A DNA stretch of 64,000 nucleotides from Alcaligenaceae bacterium (GTDB lineage: Bacteria; Pseudomonadota; Gammaproteobacteria; Burkholderiales; Burkholderiaceae_B): the NCBI GenBank assembly GCA_013416485.1, contig JACCEO010000004.1, forward strand, positions 209,329 to 273,328. Direction: 5' to 3'. The translations under genes and the position numbers were made by a program. Numbering within the stretch: the stretch's first letter is position 1; every line of letters begins with the position of its first letter. Below, piece by piece: positions 19,115 to 27,635 of this stretch. Below the pieces are notes generated by a model that searched no databases, was not told where the DNA came from, and saw only the letters and a list, made by a program, of their open reading frames with translations.

Positions 19115-20286
19115 TACTGCTTGCCAGGATCCTTGACGTCGGCAATGTGATCAAACTCGACGTTCTGCAGTTTTCCGTTGATGTTTTCCACCTTGCGGAT
19201 ATACACCGTTTGTATGATGTCGCGGGTTTCTGGATCTATAGTGATGCGTCCGCGTGGGCTGATCCAACTGCTGCCTTTGGCGGCTGCAATAAAGGCATCA
19301 GCGCTAGCGTCACCTTGGGTTTTTTTCAAAGTTTCCATAATCAGGTGCATGCCATCGTAGCCGGATACCGACATGAAGTTAGGCCTGTTTTTTGGGTAAG
19401 CAGCGGCATACGCTTGGGTATAGGCCAGGTTTTCAGGGGAGTCATGGGCTTCTGAGTAATGAAACGATGTCGTCACTCCCAGGGCAGCATCGCCCATAGC
19501 ATCCAGCACGTCCTCGTCAGTCAGGTCGCCCGTGGCAATCAGTTGTATGCCCGCTTCTGCCAGACCGCGTTCTTTAAAGCCTTTAAGAAAAGCGACGCCT
19601 TGCTCACCGGCTGGCACAAACATGAAAATGGCGTCAGGCTTGCTGTCTTTGATTTTTTGTAAGTAGGGAGCGAAATCAGGATTTTTGACCGGGGTGCGTA
19701 GCTCGCCTATGACGTGACCGCCAGCCGCGCTAAATGTTTTCTTGAACTGAGCCTCGGCATCATGACCAGGGCCGTAGTCGGCGACTACGGTATAGACAGT
19801 GTTGATACCATTTTTGATGGCCCAGCTAGCGATAGGCGCTGTCGTCTGAGGTAGTGTAAAGGATGTGCGCACAATATAAGGGGATTTGCTTGTCACCGAA
19901 GATGTGGCTGCATTCATTACTACCATGGGTTTTTTTGCTTGCACCGATAAGGGTGCCACTGCAAAGGCCGAGGGCGTTAAACCAAAGCCTGCCAAGATAT
20001 CGACGTTGTCTTTGATTAGCAGTTCTTGTGCTTGGCGCTTGCTGACCTCTGGCGCAACGCCAGTATCATCTTTGATGATGAGTTCAATTTTTTTCCCTGC
20101 GACGGTATCGCCATGCTGACTAAGGTATAACTTGGCACCATTTTGAATTTGAGTCCCGTAGGCGGCAAAGGGACCCGACATGGGCAGTATCATGCCAATT
20201 TTCAAGGTGTTGGCCTGCACAGGTGCCATAAGACCCCAGGCGGCGCTTGCCACAGCGAATAGGCCTAGCGTGTGTCGCAGTAACAT
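19114..20286 (-). CDS. Periplasmic substrate-binding protein of the LivK type
   Basis: Type I periplasmic binding protein of 390 residues. A signal peptide ends near PVQA/N (residue 25), followed by the family opening LKIGMILPMSGPFAAYG. Later conserved parts are IKDDTGVAPEVSKRQAQELL and the VSGYDGMHLIME hinge region. This clade binds amino acids, amides, aromatic acids or short hydroxyacids; the FAD dehydrogenase and aldo/keto reductase upstream hint at an oxidisable organic acid, but the ligand is unproven. Confidence 0.9.
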   Translation of the reverse strand: MLLRHTLGLFAVASAAWGLMAPVQANTLKIGMILPMSGPFAAYGTQIQNGAKLYLSQHGDTVAGKKIELIIKDDTGVAPEVSKRQAQELLIKDNVDILAGFGLTPSAFAVAPLSVQAKKPMVVMNAATSSVTSKSPYIVRTSFTLPQTTAPIASWAIKNGINTVYTVVADYGPGHDAEAQFKKTFSAAGGHVIGELRTPVKNPDFAPYLQKIKDSKPDAIFMFVPAGEQGVAFLKGFKERGLAEAGIQLIATGDLTDEDVLDAMGDAALGVTTSFHYSEAHDSPENLAYTQAYAAAYPKNRPNFMSVSGYDGMHLIMETLKKTQGDASADAFIAAAKGSSWISPRGRITIDPETRDIIQTVYIRKVENINGKLQNVEFDHIADVKDPGKQ

Positions 20287-20294
20287 GGAGGCTC

Positions 20295-21281
20295 CTAGAA
20301 TTGTTCGGTATCCACTTCGGCTTGCGAGGTAACGCTATAGCGTCCACCAGTGACCGTATCTTGATTGATTAAGGCGTCTAGTCGTTGCATGATGTCAGGG
20401 CTAAGCGATAGGGACATTGCAGCCATGTTATCGCTTAAGTGGCTTTGCTTAGTGGTGCCAGGTATAGGAATGAGACTGTCATTTTTGTTTAGTAACCAAG
20501 CCAAGGCCAGTTGGGCAGGGGTGCACCCGACTTCAGCAGCGATTTGGCGATAGCCGGTTAATAGATGCAGGTTGGCGGGGTAGATCTGGGATGAAAAGCG
20601 CGGTATTGCGCGGCGCATATCATTGCTTTCCAAGTTCCCTATGTCGTGCAGGGTGTCGGCCAGGTAGCCACGCCCTAGTGGGCTAAACGCCACAAAGGTA
20701 GTGCCTAATTCCTTGCAGGCGTTCAACACTGCAATTTCAGGGTTACGTGTCCACAAGGAGTATTCCGTTTGTAGGGCGGCTATAGGATGAACCGCATGTG
20801 CCTTGTGTAGCGTGCTGGCCGATACCTCAGATAAGCCGATATGACGTATTTTCCCTTGGGTGACCAGATCGGCTAAGGCACCCACGCTGTCTTCGATAGG
20901 GACTTTTTTGTCCCAGCGGTGTAGGTAGTACAGGTCGATGACATCGGTGCGCAAACGCTTCAGGCTGTTTTCGCAGGTACGTCGTATGGATTCGGGACGC
21001 CCATCTATGGTGCGTTTACCGTTTTCGTGAATTAGGCCACATTTGCTGGTTAGCATGAACTGGCTGCGATAGGGCGATAAAGTATCGCCCACCAGGGTCT
21101 CGTTGGCGCCATAACCATATAACGCTGCGGTATCAAACAGGGTAACGCCCAGGTCCAGCGCTTTTAGTAGCAGTGCACGGCCTTGGTCTGGTGATGGCGA
21201 TGTGCCATATCCGTGGTTAAGGTTCATGCAGCCTAGCCCTATGGCTGATACGCTGGATCCGGCGAGTTGTCGTTGTTGCAT
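20295..21281 (-). CDS. Aldo/keto reductase
   Basis: NADPH-dependent oxidoreductase of 328 residues, (beta/alpha)8 barrel, of the YajO/AKR13-like group. The catalytic tetrad is visible as Asp in FDTAALYGYGANE (Asp and Tyr), Lys in MLTSKCG and His in YYLHRWD. NADP-binding residues lie in IPIPGTTKQSHL. I start it at MQQRQLAGSSVSAIGLG (21281), where homology begins; an upstream ATG at 21323 would add 14 unrelated residues. It lies between the FAD dehydrogenase and the ABC binding-protein gene with short gaps (57 and 8 bp), so it is probably part of that operon. Confidence 0.88.
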   Translation of the reverse strand: MQQRQLAGSSVSAIGLGCMNLNHGYGTSPSPDQGRALLLKALDLGVTLFDTAALYGYGANETLVGDTLSPYRSQFMLTSKCGLIHENGKRTIDGRPESIRRTCENSLKRLRTDVIDLYYLHRWDKKVPIEDSVGALADLVTQGKIRHIGLSEVSASTLHKAHAVHPIAALQTEYSLWTRNPEIAVLNACKELGTTFVAFSPLGRGYLADTLHDIGNLESNDMRRAIPRFSSQIYPANLHLLTGYRQIAAEVGCTPAQLALAWLLNKNDSLIPIPGTTKQSHLSDNMAAMSLSLSPDIMQRLDALINQDTVTGGRYSVTSQAEVDTEQF

Positions 21282-21338
21282 AGCGGTGTCTTTAAGCCTA
21301 TAGGTAAGGGGGCATGCGCGCAAAATAGTCGCCTGTTG

Positions 21339-22751
21339 TTAAAGCAGTTTGCCAGGGTTCATGATGTTGTTGGGATCGAATACCCGCTTAATGTCACGCA
21401 TCAGGCGAAGCTGAATGGGGTCTTTATATTGCAAGAATGCATCGCGTTTTAATTGACCTATACCGTGTTCGGCGCTAATGCTACCGTTATACGCCATGAC
21501 CTCGTCAAAGACGGCTTGGCTAATTTTTGTTTCGTTGTTGTGGGCCCATTGGGTATCAGCCCCGGCAGGGCGCGAGATGTTGTAGTGTAAGTTGCCATCG
21601 CCGAAATGGCCGAACACGAAGGGACGGCAACCTGGGCTGACGCTGTCCATACGCTGTTGTGCGGTTTCCAGAAAGGCCGGTATGCTGGCAATAGGCAATG
21701 AAATATCATGTTTCAAGTGGGCACCATCGGCACGTTGGGCTTCTGATATTTCTTCGCGTAAGCGCCACAAGGATTCCAGCTGTGCCAATGACGTGGATAC
21801 CACCGCATCCTGGCATAGGTCTTGTTCCAGCGCCGCACCTATGGCGGTTTCTAGTAGTTGATTCAACGCGTCGGCATCAGAGGTATCGGCCAGCTCAACT
21901 AGAACGTAGGCTGGGTGAGCCTCATTAAACGGAGCGTGCAGACCTTCGGTGTGGCGTAATACCAAGTCCAGACAGTCGCTGGTGAAGTATTCAAAGGCTT
22001 GCAAACGCGGGCCGCACAAGCTGAACAGCAGGCTAAATAGCTCTAGGGACTGTTGGGCTGATTCGACGGCGACCAGAACCACACTACGTACATCGGTGCG
22101 CGCATGCAGGCGCAAGGTAACACCTGTAATGACGCCTAATGTGCCTTCTGAACCAATTAGCAGTTGCTTTAGGTCGTAGCCGGTGTTGTCTTTGCGTAAA
22201 GGGTGCAGACCGTGAAAAATTTCACCTGTGGGTAGTACGGCTTCTATGCCCAGTACCAGTTCACGTGCCATGCCGTACCTGACGACATTGACGCCACCAG
22301 CGTTGGTGGCCAAGTTGCCGCCTATATGCGAGGAGTCTTCGGCAGCTAGGCTTAGCGGCAGCAGTCTGCCTGCCTCATGGGCGCTGCGGCGTAGGTTGCC
22401 TAGGATACAACCAGCGTCAGCCACTAAGGTATTCGCGATCAGGTCTATGGAGCGCAGGGTATTCATGCGGTCTAGGCACAGAATAATATTATTTGGGTTG
22501 TTGTCAGGCGTAGCGCCGCCACACAGACCGGTATTGCCGCCACGAGTTACTACGGGGATACGGTGTTCGTTACATAACCGCAAACAGTTGGCGACTTGTT
22601 CGGTGTTGATAGGGCGAACTACAGCCTGGGCCTGCCCGGTGTATATACCCCGCCAATCTGTTAACCAGGGGGCAATGTCTGTCGCCTGCGTTTGTACGAT
22701 ATCCGCACCAAGCTCTTGTATCAAGTTTTCCAGAAAAACTGTCATGCTCAA
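21339..22751 (-). CDS. FAD-binding D-2-hydroxyacid dehydrogenase, paralogue of the 5614 gene
   Basis: Flavoprotein of 470 residues. FAD-domain motifs: TRGGNTGLCGGATPD and SHIGGNLATNAGG. C-terminal motifs: FVFGHFGDGNLHYN and ISAEHGIGQLKRDAF, ending DPNNIMNPGKLL. Like the 5614 product it should oxidise a D-2-hydroxyacid. It opens the minus-strand unit leading into the aldo/keto reductase and the ABC transporter, so its substrate may be what the transporter imports. It is divergent from serA (115 bp between starts), and 3-phosphoglycerate dehydrogenases yield D-2-hydroxyglutarate as a side product, so a D-2-hydroxyglutarate dehydrogenase role is a good alternative. Confidence 0.87.
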   Translation of the reverse strand: MSMTVFLENLIQELGADIVQTQATDIAPWLTDWRGIYTGQAQAVVRPINTEQVANCLRLCNEHRIPVVTRGGNTGLCGGATPDNNPNNIILCLDRMNTLRSIDLIANTLVADAGCILGNLRRSAHEAGRLLPLSLAAEDSSHIGGNLATNAGGVNVVRYGMARELVLGIEAVLPTGEIFHGLHPLRKDNTGYDLKQLLIGSEGTLGVITGVTLRLHARTDVRSVVLVAVESAQQSLELFSLLFSLCGPRLQAFEYFTSDCLDLVLRHTEGLHAPFNEAHPAYVLVELADTSDADALNQLLETAIGAALEQDLCQDAVVSTSLAQLESLWRLREEISEAQRADGAHLKHDISLPIASIPAFLETAQQRMDSVSPGCRPFVFGHFGDGNLHYNISRPAGADTQWAHNNETKISQAVFDEVMAYNGSISAEHGIGQLKRDAFLQYKDPIQLRLMRDIKRVFDPNNIMNPGKLL

Positions 22752-22866
22752 CTACCCATCAAAAAATTTCAATTAACCTATTATCCCTTGTAATAACAGG
22801 GGAGTAACTGGATTTACTTGTGGAATGCGTCACAATAGTCTTTTGTTGTCTAGCTTGGAACGTTTA

Positions 22867-24066
22867 ATGACTCGTATTGTGTTGTTTGAAAATATACACC
22901 CCAGCGCCAAAGAGGTCTTTGTCGCAGCAGGTTTCACGGATGTTATCGAGCATGCCTCGGCCTTGTCAGGCCAGGATTTGCATGATGCTATGCAAGGCGC
23001 TCAACTGGTAGGTATACGTTCCCGTACCCAGATGGATGCGGCAGCATTGGCCAGTGCCAATGACTTGCGGGCCGTGGGGTGCTTTTGCATAGGGACCAAT
23101 CAGGTTGACCTAGATGGCGCACTGATGCGTGGCGTGCCAGTATTTAATGCGCCTTTTTCCAACACCCGTTCTGTGGCTGAATTGGTACTGGGTGAAGCGA
23201 TTTTATTATTACGTCGCATTCCTGAAAAAAATGCACGTGTGCATCAGGGCTTTTGGGACAAGTCTGCCGAAGGCGCCTTCGAGGCTCGTGGTAAAACCTT
23301 GGGCATCATAGGGTACGGCAATATAGGCTCACAGGTAGGTACCTTGGCGGAAGCGGCTGGCATGCGCGTTATTTTTTACGACATAGAAGCCAAGCTGCCC
23401 TTGGGTAATGCGCGGGCGGTACCATCGTTTAATCAATTCTTGCAGTTAGCCGATGTGGTCACTTTACACGTGCCTGGTGGTCGGGGTACGGCCAATATCA
23501 TGGATGCCAAAGCCATTGCGGCCATGAAACCAGGTGCCATCCTGATTAACGCCGCGCGTGGCTCAGTGGTAGATATCGATGCGCTACACGAAGCTTTAGT
23601 GTCTGGTCATTTAGGGGGAGCGGCCATTGATGTTTTCCCTACAGAACCCAAAAGCGTTGACGAAGCTCTGGATAGCCCCCTGCGCGGCATGAGCAATGTC
23701 TTGTTGACCCCGCATATTGGCGGTAGCACCCAAGAATCACAGGAAAACATTGGTCGTGAAGTGGCAGAAAAACTGGTCAGTTTTCTGCAAAATGGTAGCA
23801 CTAAGGGATCCGTTAATTTCCCTGAAGTGTCCTACCGTGAAATGGCGGGTGCGGCTCGTATCTTGCATGTGCATCGTAATGTGCCCGGTGCGTTGGGCTC
23901 GCTAAGCAGCATCATGGCCGAACATGGCCTGAACATTGTCAGCCAGCAGTTGCAAACACTGGGTCAAATCGGTTATGTGATGTCCGATGTTGAAGGGGAA
24001 GTGGATGATGCGGTAATGCAGGCCTTACGCCAGCATGAAATCACCGTACGTTGCGACCGCATCTAA
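22867..24066 (+). CDS. serA: D-3-phosphoglycerate dehydrogenase
   Basis: SerA of 399 residues, the E. coli-type form with a C-terminal ACT domain. It makes 3-phosphohydroxypyruvate from 3-phosphoglycerate, the first step to serine. Visible features: IGCFCIGTNQVDLD-like segment (here VGCFCIGTNQVDLD), the NAD fold GIIGYGNIGSQVG, INAARGSVVD, the catalytic region AIDVFPTEP and LLTPHIGGSTQES, and the ACT domain (HVHRNVPGALGSL). Start chosen at MTRIVLFENIHP, preceded by GGAA; an ATG 42 nt earlier adds non-homologous residues. Confidence 0.95.
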   Translation: MTRIVLFENIHPSAKEVFVAAGFTDVIEHASALSGQDLHDAMQGAQLVGIRSRTQMDAAALASANDLRAVGCFCIGTNQVDLDGALMRGVPVFNAPFSNTRSVAELVLGEAILLLRRIPEKNARVHQGFWDKSAEGAFEARGKTLGIIGYGNIGSQVGTLAEAAGMRVIFYDIEAKLPLGNARAVPSFNQFLQLADVVTLHVPGGRGTANIMDAKAIAAMKPGAILINAARGSVVDIDALHEALVSGHLGGAAIDVFPTEPKSVDEALDSPLRGMSNVLLTPHIGGSTQESQENIGREVAEKLVSFLQNGSTKGSVNFPEVSYREMAGAARILHVHRNVPGALGSLSSIMAEHGLNIVSQQLQTLGQIGYVMSDVEGEVDDAVMQALRQHEITVRCDRI

Positions 24067-24071
24067 GTGAC

Positions 24072-24104
24072 AAAAGAAGCCAGGGCGTAGCCGCCCTAGG
24101 CTTC
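24072..24104 (-). terminator. Terminator of the NsrR operon (minus strand)
   Basis: On the minus strand GAAGCC-(A)-GGGCG-type arms pair across a 4-nt loop: GAAGCC 24076-24081 with GGCTTC 24099-24104 and AGGGCG 24082-24087 with CGCCCT 24092-24097. The minus-strand 3' side continues into TTTTG. The hairpin overlaps the nsrR stop codon. It may also slow transcription from serA. Confidence 0.6.
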
Positions 24105-24563
24105 ATGAACAGCGGTGATCCGCGTTAGTGGGTGGCTGCTGTCAGGCAGCCCATTCAGGGGCGGGGGCGTTGCAATGATGTCGGCTAAGGTATAGCGATC
24201 TAGATGTGCCATAAATTGTGTTAATGCCCCCTTTAGTATGCCGGTTAGCCCGCACTGACCGCTAAGCGTGCATGTGTTGTTGCCGCTCATGCATTCGACC
24301 AAGTTCAGGTCGTTTTCTGTGTCACGCACGACGGCGCCCAAGTTTATTTCTGATGGCGGGCGGCCTAGCCGCATACCGCCATTTTTGCCCCTGACGGTGG
24401 TAAGCCACCCGTGTTGCGCCAGCTTGTGGGTAATTTTCATCAGGTGCGGTTCCGAGATGCCATAGGCCAGGGCAACCTCAGAGATAGTGCACAGGCGCTC
24501 GGGGCGTTCCCCTACGTACATTAGTAAGCGCATGGCATAGTCGGTCATGGTGGTTAGGCGCAT
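24096..24563 (-). CDS. nsrR: Nitric-oxide-sensing repressor NsrR (Rrf2 family)
   Basis: Rrf2-type regulator of 155 residues. An N-terminal winged helix (MRLTTMTDYAMRLLMYV) is followed by three conserved cysteines, C91, C98 and C104 (ECMSGNNTC, GQC), the iron-sulfur ligands in NsrR. NO destroys the cluster and releases repression. It is the third gene of an operon with a truncated hemoglobin and NnrS, a classic NsrR target set; this context distinguishes it from IscR and RirA. It probably autoregulates through the site upstream of the hemoglobin gene. Confidence 0.92.
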   Translation of the reverse strand: MRLTTMTDYAMRLLMYVGERPERLCTISEVALAYGISEPHLMKITHKLAQHGWLTTVRGKNGGMRLGRPPSEINLGAVVRDTENDLNLVECMSGNNTCTLSGQCGLTGILKGALTQFMAHLDRYTLADIIATPPPLNGLPDSSHPLTRITAVHEA

Positions 24564-24575
24564 AGTGGTTCCCGG

Positions 24576-25742
24576 TTAGCCGCGTGGCCGTATCAAAATG
24601 GGTGTAAAACGCCATAGGTACAGGAACATACATGCCATCCAGGCTAAGGCTGCAGCCTGTTGCAACCATAGCATGTAGGGGGAAGGCCATAATGCTGCTA
24701 GTCGTAGTACTACCGACGCTATCATTAACCAGTAACTTGCCAGCATGCTGGTGTCCAAGGCTAAGGGGCGGCCTGTGTGACCTAGGGCGGTACGGGTCAG
24801 CATACCTATGATAAGTACAGCGAAACCACCCATACCTATAATGTGCACATGGGTAGCAGCACGAGCCAATACGCCAGAGCCCCAGCCTGTTACGTGCGCA
24901 GCGGCAACGACCAAACCAATACCCATTAAGCCATAACCTAGATACAGTATCCACAGCATGGGCTTGTGCAATACCGCCATAGGCTTCCATAACAGCAGTT
25001 GCCATATGGCAATGATGCCGGCAATAGCCAGCCCTATGGCCATTAGCAGCTTCAGGCTAAGCAAACCAAAAACAATCGCTGCTACGCTGGCGGCCAGTTG
25101 TATGTGTCCGCTGCCTACTAGCATGGGAATGTCTAAACCGGGCACCATACGCATGGCGAAAAAAGGAATGACACGTCGGCCTATTAATAGGGCAACTACT
25201 GCCATGCCGATCAGCCCTAGGTCAAAGCGCTGCATAAGTAGGACGTAGTTGCCTTCTAGCGTGGCTTGTAAAAACAGCAGATTGGCCACGCCTAAACCAG
25301 CAATTAACCAAGGCACGCCGTAATTGCGTTTGCTTTTTCCTTTGACCATCACCCTGAGTAGGCAGGCTGCACTAATTCCAAAAAAAGCGGTTTCAGCAAT
25401 GACAGCGATCCAAAAAGCAGTGGCCCCACCCGCCAGATAGCCTATTCTAGCGACCACCCACAGTAGGCATACGCCAGCCAGTGGGCCGCCTTTCAATGGG
25501 TTGAATCCTGTCCATGTGGCGCTGGCAGTTAGCAGGAAAGCCACTGCAATAGTAATAATAAAACCCCATAGCATTTCGTGTGCATGCCAGGCTAAAGCAT
25601 TGAACGGCGCATTGATCCATTCGGGGTAAAAAATCCAGATGCCTATGGACACCAAAGCCGATAGCACCCCAACGATATATAACGGACGAAACCCCAGGCT
25701 TAGGAAAGCGTTTAGGTCAGGACGAGCAGAGGTAGTGGTCAT
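24576..25742 (-). CDS. nnrS: NnrS family heme-copper membrane protein
   Basis: Polytopic membrane protein of 388 residues with about twelve hydrophobic segments. NnrS features: LGFRPLYIVGVLSAL at the N-terminus, WHAHEMLWGF, GRRVIPFF, and the H/G-rich ATHVHIIGMGGFAVLIIGMLTR-type region with histidines that would bind heme or copper. NnrS relieves nitrosative stress by limiting dinitrosyl-iron complexes. Start at MTTTSARPD (25742), overlapping the hemoglobin stop by 4 bp; the reading frame is open further upstream but inside the hemoglobin gene. Confidence 0.92.
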   Translation of the reverse strand: MTTTSARPDLNAFLSLGFRPLYIVGVLSALVSIGIWIFYPEWINAPFNALAWHAHEMLWGFIITIAVAFLLTASATWTGFNPLKGGPLAGVCLLWVVARIGYLAGGATAFWIAVIAETAFFGISAACLLRVMVKGKSKRNYGVPWLIAGLGVANLLFLQATLEGNYVLLMQRFDLGLIGMAVVALLIGRRVIPFFAMRMVPGLDIPMLVGSGHIQLAASVAAIVFGLLSLKLLMAIGLAIAGIIAIWQLLLWKPMAVLHKPMLWILYLGYGLMGIGLVVAAAHVTGWGSGVLARAATHVHIIGMGGFAVLIIGMLTRTALGHTGRPLALDTSMLASYWLMIASVVLRLAALWPSPYMLWLQQAAALAWMACMFLYLWRFTPILIRPRG

Positions 25743-26140
25743 GCAGATAGTTCCGAAGGAAGCCGGTCGGGGAAGTTGTTCAGCTGATATCCATACCAAA
25801 GACTGCGTGCGATACGGTGGGCGTATTCGTTGGCTTTTTCCGCTAAGTCGCGATTGGGTAAGGTGTCTGTGGTTTCATTGAACAGTTGCAGCCAATGCCT
25901 GAATAGGCTGGCTTTCAGGTCGGGTAGTGCTACGTGTTTAGGCATGGGTGTGCCATTAAAGGTACCTGCGCCTAATAGCAACGATGACCAGAATTGCACC
26001 ATAATGGTTAAATGGGCATCCCAGTCACTGATGTGGGTAGTGAATATGGGGCCTAACAAGGCATCTACCCGGATCTTGTCATAAAACCCATAGACCAGCG
26101 TTTCAATTTCTTCTTCAGTACACAGTTCGTGTCTGGCCAT
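25739..26140 (-). CDS. Group III truncated hemoglobin
   Basis: Protein of 133 residues. It has the group III pattern: FYDKIRVDALLGPIF in the B-C-E region, a Trp in FWSSLLLG, and the proximal-histidine segment PMPKHVALP (His69). Such globins bind O2 and NO and are linked to nitrosative stress. Its 4-bp overlap with nnrS and the nsrR gene downstream strongly support a NO-detoxification role. A candidate operator lies 73 bp upstream. Confidence 0.9.
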   Translation of the reverse strand: MARHELCTEEEIETLVYGFYDKIRVDALLGPIFTTHISDWDAHLTIMVQFWSSLLLGAGTFNGTPMPKHVALPDLKASLFRHWLQLFNETTDTLPNRDLAEKANEYAHRIARSLWYGYQLNNFPDRLPSELSA

Positions 26141-26212
26141 AGCAGGTATTCCTGGGTAAAGTTAAAATGCATGTATCTGTCAGTTTTGTTACAAACAACG
26201 AACACATGGTAA

Positions 26213-26229
26213 AGATATATTTAATATCT
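26213..26229 (-). promoter_or_regulatory. Candidate NsrR operator upstream of the hemoglobin operon
   Basis: AGATATATTTAATATCT is an inverted repeat (AGATAT, 5-nt AT spacer, ATATCT), similar in layout to AT-rich NsrR sites that show symmetric GAT...ATC halves. It lies 73 bp before the hemoglobin start at 26140. A second AT-rich element with a TGCAT core lies near 26166-26177. The match is by eye only. Confidence 0.5.
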
Positions 26230-26277
26230 ATCTTATGAAAAAACGGCGTTAGCGTCAATCGTCCCCACTCTTTGAAT

Positions 26278-27309
26278 ATGAATGAAACTACTCCTGAAAA
26301 TGCTACGCTGACCTGCATAGTCCCCGGCCTGAATGAACAAAAAAATCTGGACGTTTTGTTGCCGCTATTGCTGGCAGAGCTACCGCAGCTAACTAGTCGT
26401 TATGAAATAATCGTGGTTGACGATGGCAGCACTGATGGCACAGCGGCTAGCATGGCTAGTTGGACTAGCCAACATCCAGAAATTGTGTATTTACAGTTAT
26501 CACGCAATTTTGGTAAAGAAGCCGCATTAACCGCTGGCTTACAGGCCGCCAAGGGGCAGGTAGTGGTTTGCATGGACGCAGATCTACAACATCCCCCCGC
26601 CTTGATTGCGAAAATGTTTGCTCGCTGGCAGCAGGGTGTGGAAATGGTTTATGCCGTGCGTGCTTCGCGCGATGATGAGTCGCTTTTCAAGCGCTGGGGG
26701 ACGCGTTTGTTTTATAAGTTGATGCGTACTTCGGGTGGGCTGCAGGTGCCTGAAAATGCAGGTGACTTTCGCCTTATGGATCGCATCGTAGTGGATGCTT
26801 TGTTACAACTTCCCGAGCGCAACCGTTTCATGAAAGGGTTATTTGCCTGGGTAGGTTTTCAAGCGGAACCCATGCCCTATATTCCTCCGGAACGTTTGCA
26901 CGGCAATTCGTATTTCAATCCGCTGAAGTTATTTCGTTTTGCGCTGGATGGCTTAACGGCCTTTACCACCTGGCCTTTGCGTTTACTAAGTTTAGTGGGT
27001 ACTAGCCTGTCGATGCTGTCCTTTCTGTATGGTTTATACATTGTTATTACTTACTTGCTGTATGGTGACCCTGTACAAGGTTGGGCGACCTTGGTGACCA
27101 TAGTGTTGTTTTTTGCGGGCATCAACTTGATATCGCTGGGTGTATTGGGTGAATACATTGCGCGTATCTTTGGCGAAGTAAAAAACCGGCCAGTATATTT
27201 GGTTAGACGTCGGGTGGGGGCAGGATTGCCACGGGACTTGGCATCATGTGCTACGGCGGAAAGCCCAGTAGCGGCCCAAGACAAAGGTCATGACCGCGAT
27301 AGCCATTAA
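26278..27309 (+). CDS. Family 2 glycosyltransferase, GtrB / polyprenyl-phosphate type
   Basis: Protein of 343 residues. An N-terminal GT-A domain carries VPGLNEQKNL, VVDDGSTDGT and MDADLQHPP (metal-binding DxD); two C-terminal membrane helices follow (about residues 230-310). This layout matches GtrB/DPM1-like enzymes that load glucose or another sugar onto undecaprenyl phosphate. A GtrA flippase-like gene is next to it but on the opposite strand. The last 22 codons overlap the 3' end of that gene (27244-27309). Start is ATG 26278; an in-frame TTG lies two codons upstream. Confidence 0.88.
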   Translation: MNETTPENATLTCIVPGLNEQKNLDVLLPLLLAELPQLTSRYEIIVVDDGSTDGTAASMASWTSQHPEIVYLQLSRNFGKEAALTAGLQAAKGQVVVCMDADLQHPPALIAKMFARWQQGVEMVYAVRASRDDESLFKRWGTRLFYKLMRTSGGLQVPENAGDFRLMDRIVVDALLQLPERNRFMKGLFAWVGFQAEPMPYIPPERLHGNSYFNPLKLFRFALDGLTAFTTWPLRLLSLVGTSLSMLSFLYGLYIVITYLLYGDPVQGWATLVTIVLFFAGINLISLGVLGEYIARIFGEVKNRPVYLVRRRVGAGLPRDLASCATAESPVAAQDKGHDRDSH

Positions 27310-27633
27310 TATTAAGGCCAGCAGTAAATCATAGGGCAGGGTGGTGTGATGCAGCAACCAAGCATAGGCCAATTCATTAACGGCAAACCCCAGTGCTGAC
27401 ACACCAAAAAAACGTAATGCTGCTCTGGCTACAGAGGTAGCGTGTTGTCGGAAGGTCAGGAAGTAGTGTCCCGTAAACGACACGCAAAACGCTACTAGCC
27501 AACCTATGAAGTTGGCCCCCAGGGGGGCCAAGTTGTTAATACTGACCAGTATCACCACAGCTAACCAGTGCGTGGCAGCAGCGGCACAGCCTACGGCAAC
27601 AAACCAAGCAATCTGTTTGATAATAGAGTTCAT
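27244..27633 (-). CDS. GtrA-family membrane protein
   Basis: Small membrane protein of 129 residues with four hydrophobic helices and the family signatures FVAVGCAAAATHWLA, NFIGWLVAFCVSFTGHYFLTF and the C-terminal GRYWAFR. GtrA proteins are thought to move undecaprenyl-linked sugars across the inner membrane. It is convergent with the glycosyltransferase, sharing 66 bp at the 3' ends, and divergent from the deacetylase with almost no gap between start codons, so its promoter must lie inside the deacetylase coding region. Confidence 0.88.
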   Translation of the reverse strand: MNSIIKQIAWFVAVGCAAAATHWLAVVILVSINNLAPLGANFIGWLVAFCVSFTGHYFLTFRQHATSVARAALRFFGVSALGFAVNELAYAWLLHHTTLPYDLLLALILMAIAVMTFVLGRYWAFRRST

Positions 27634-27635
27634 TG

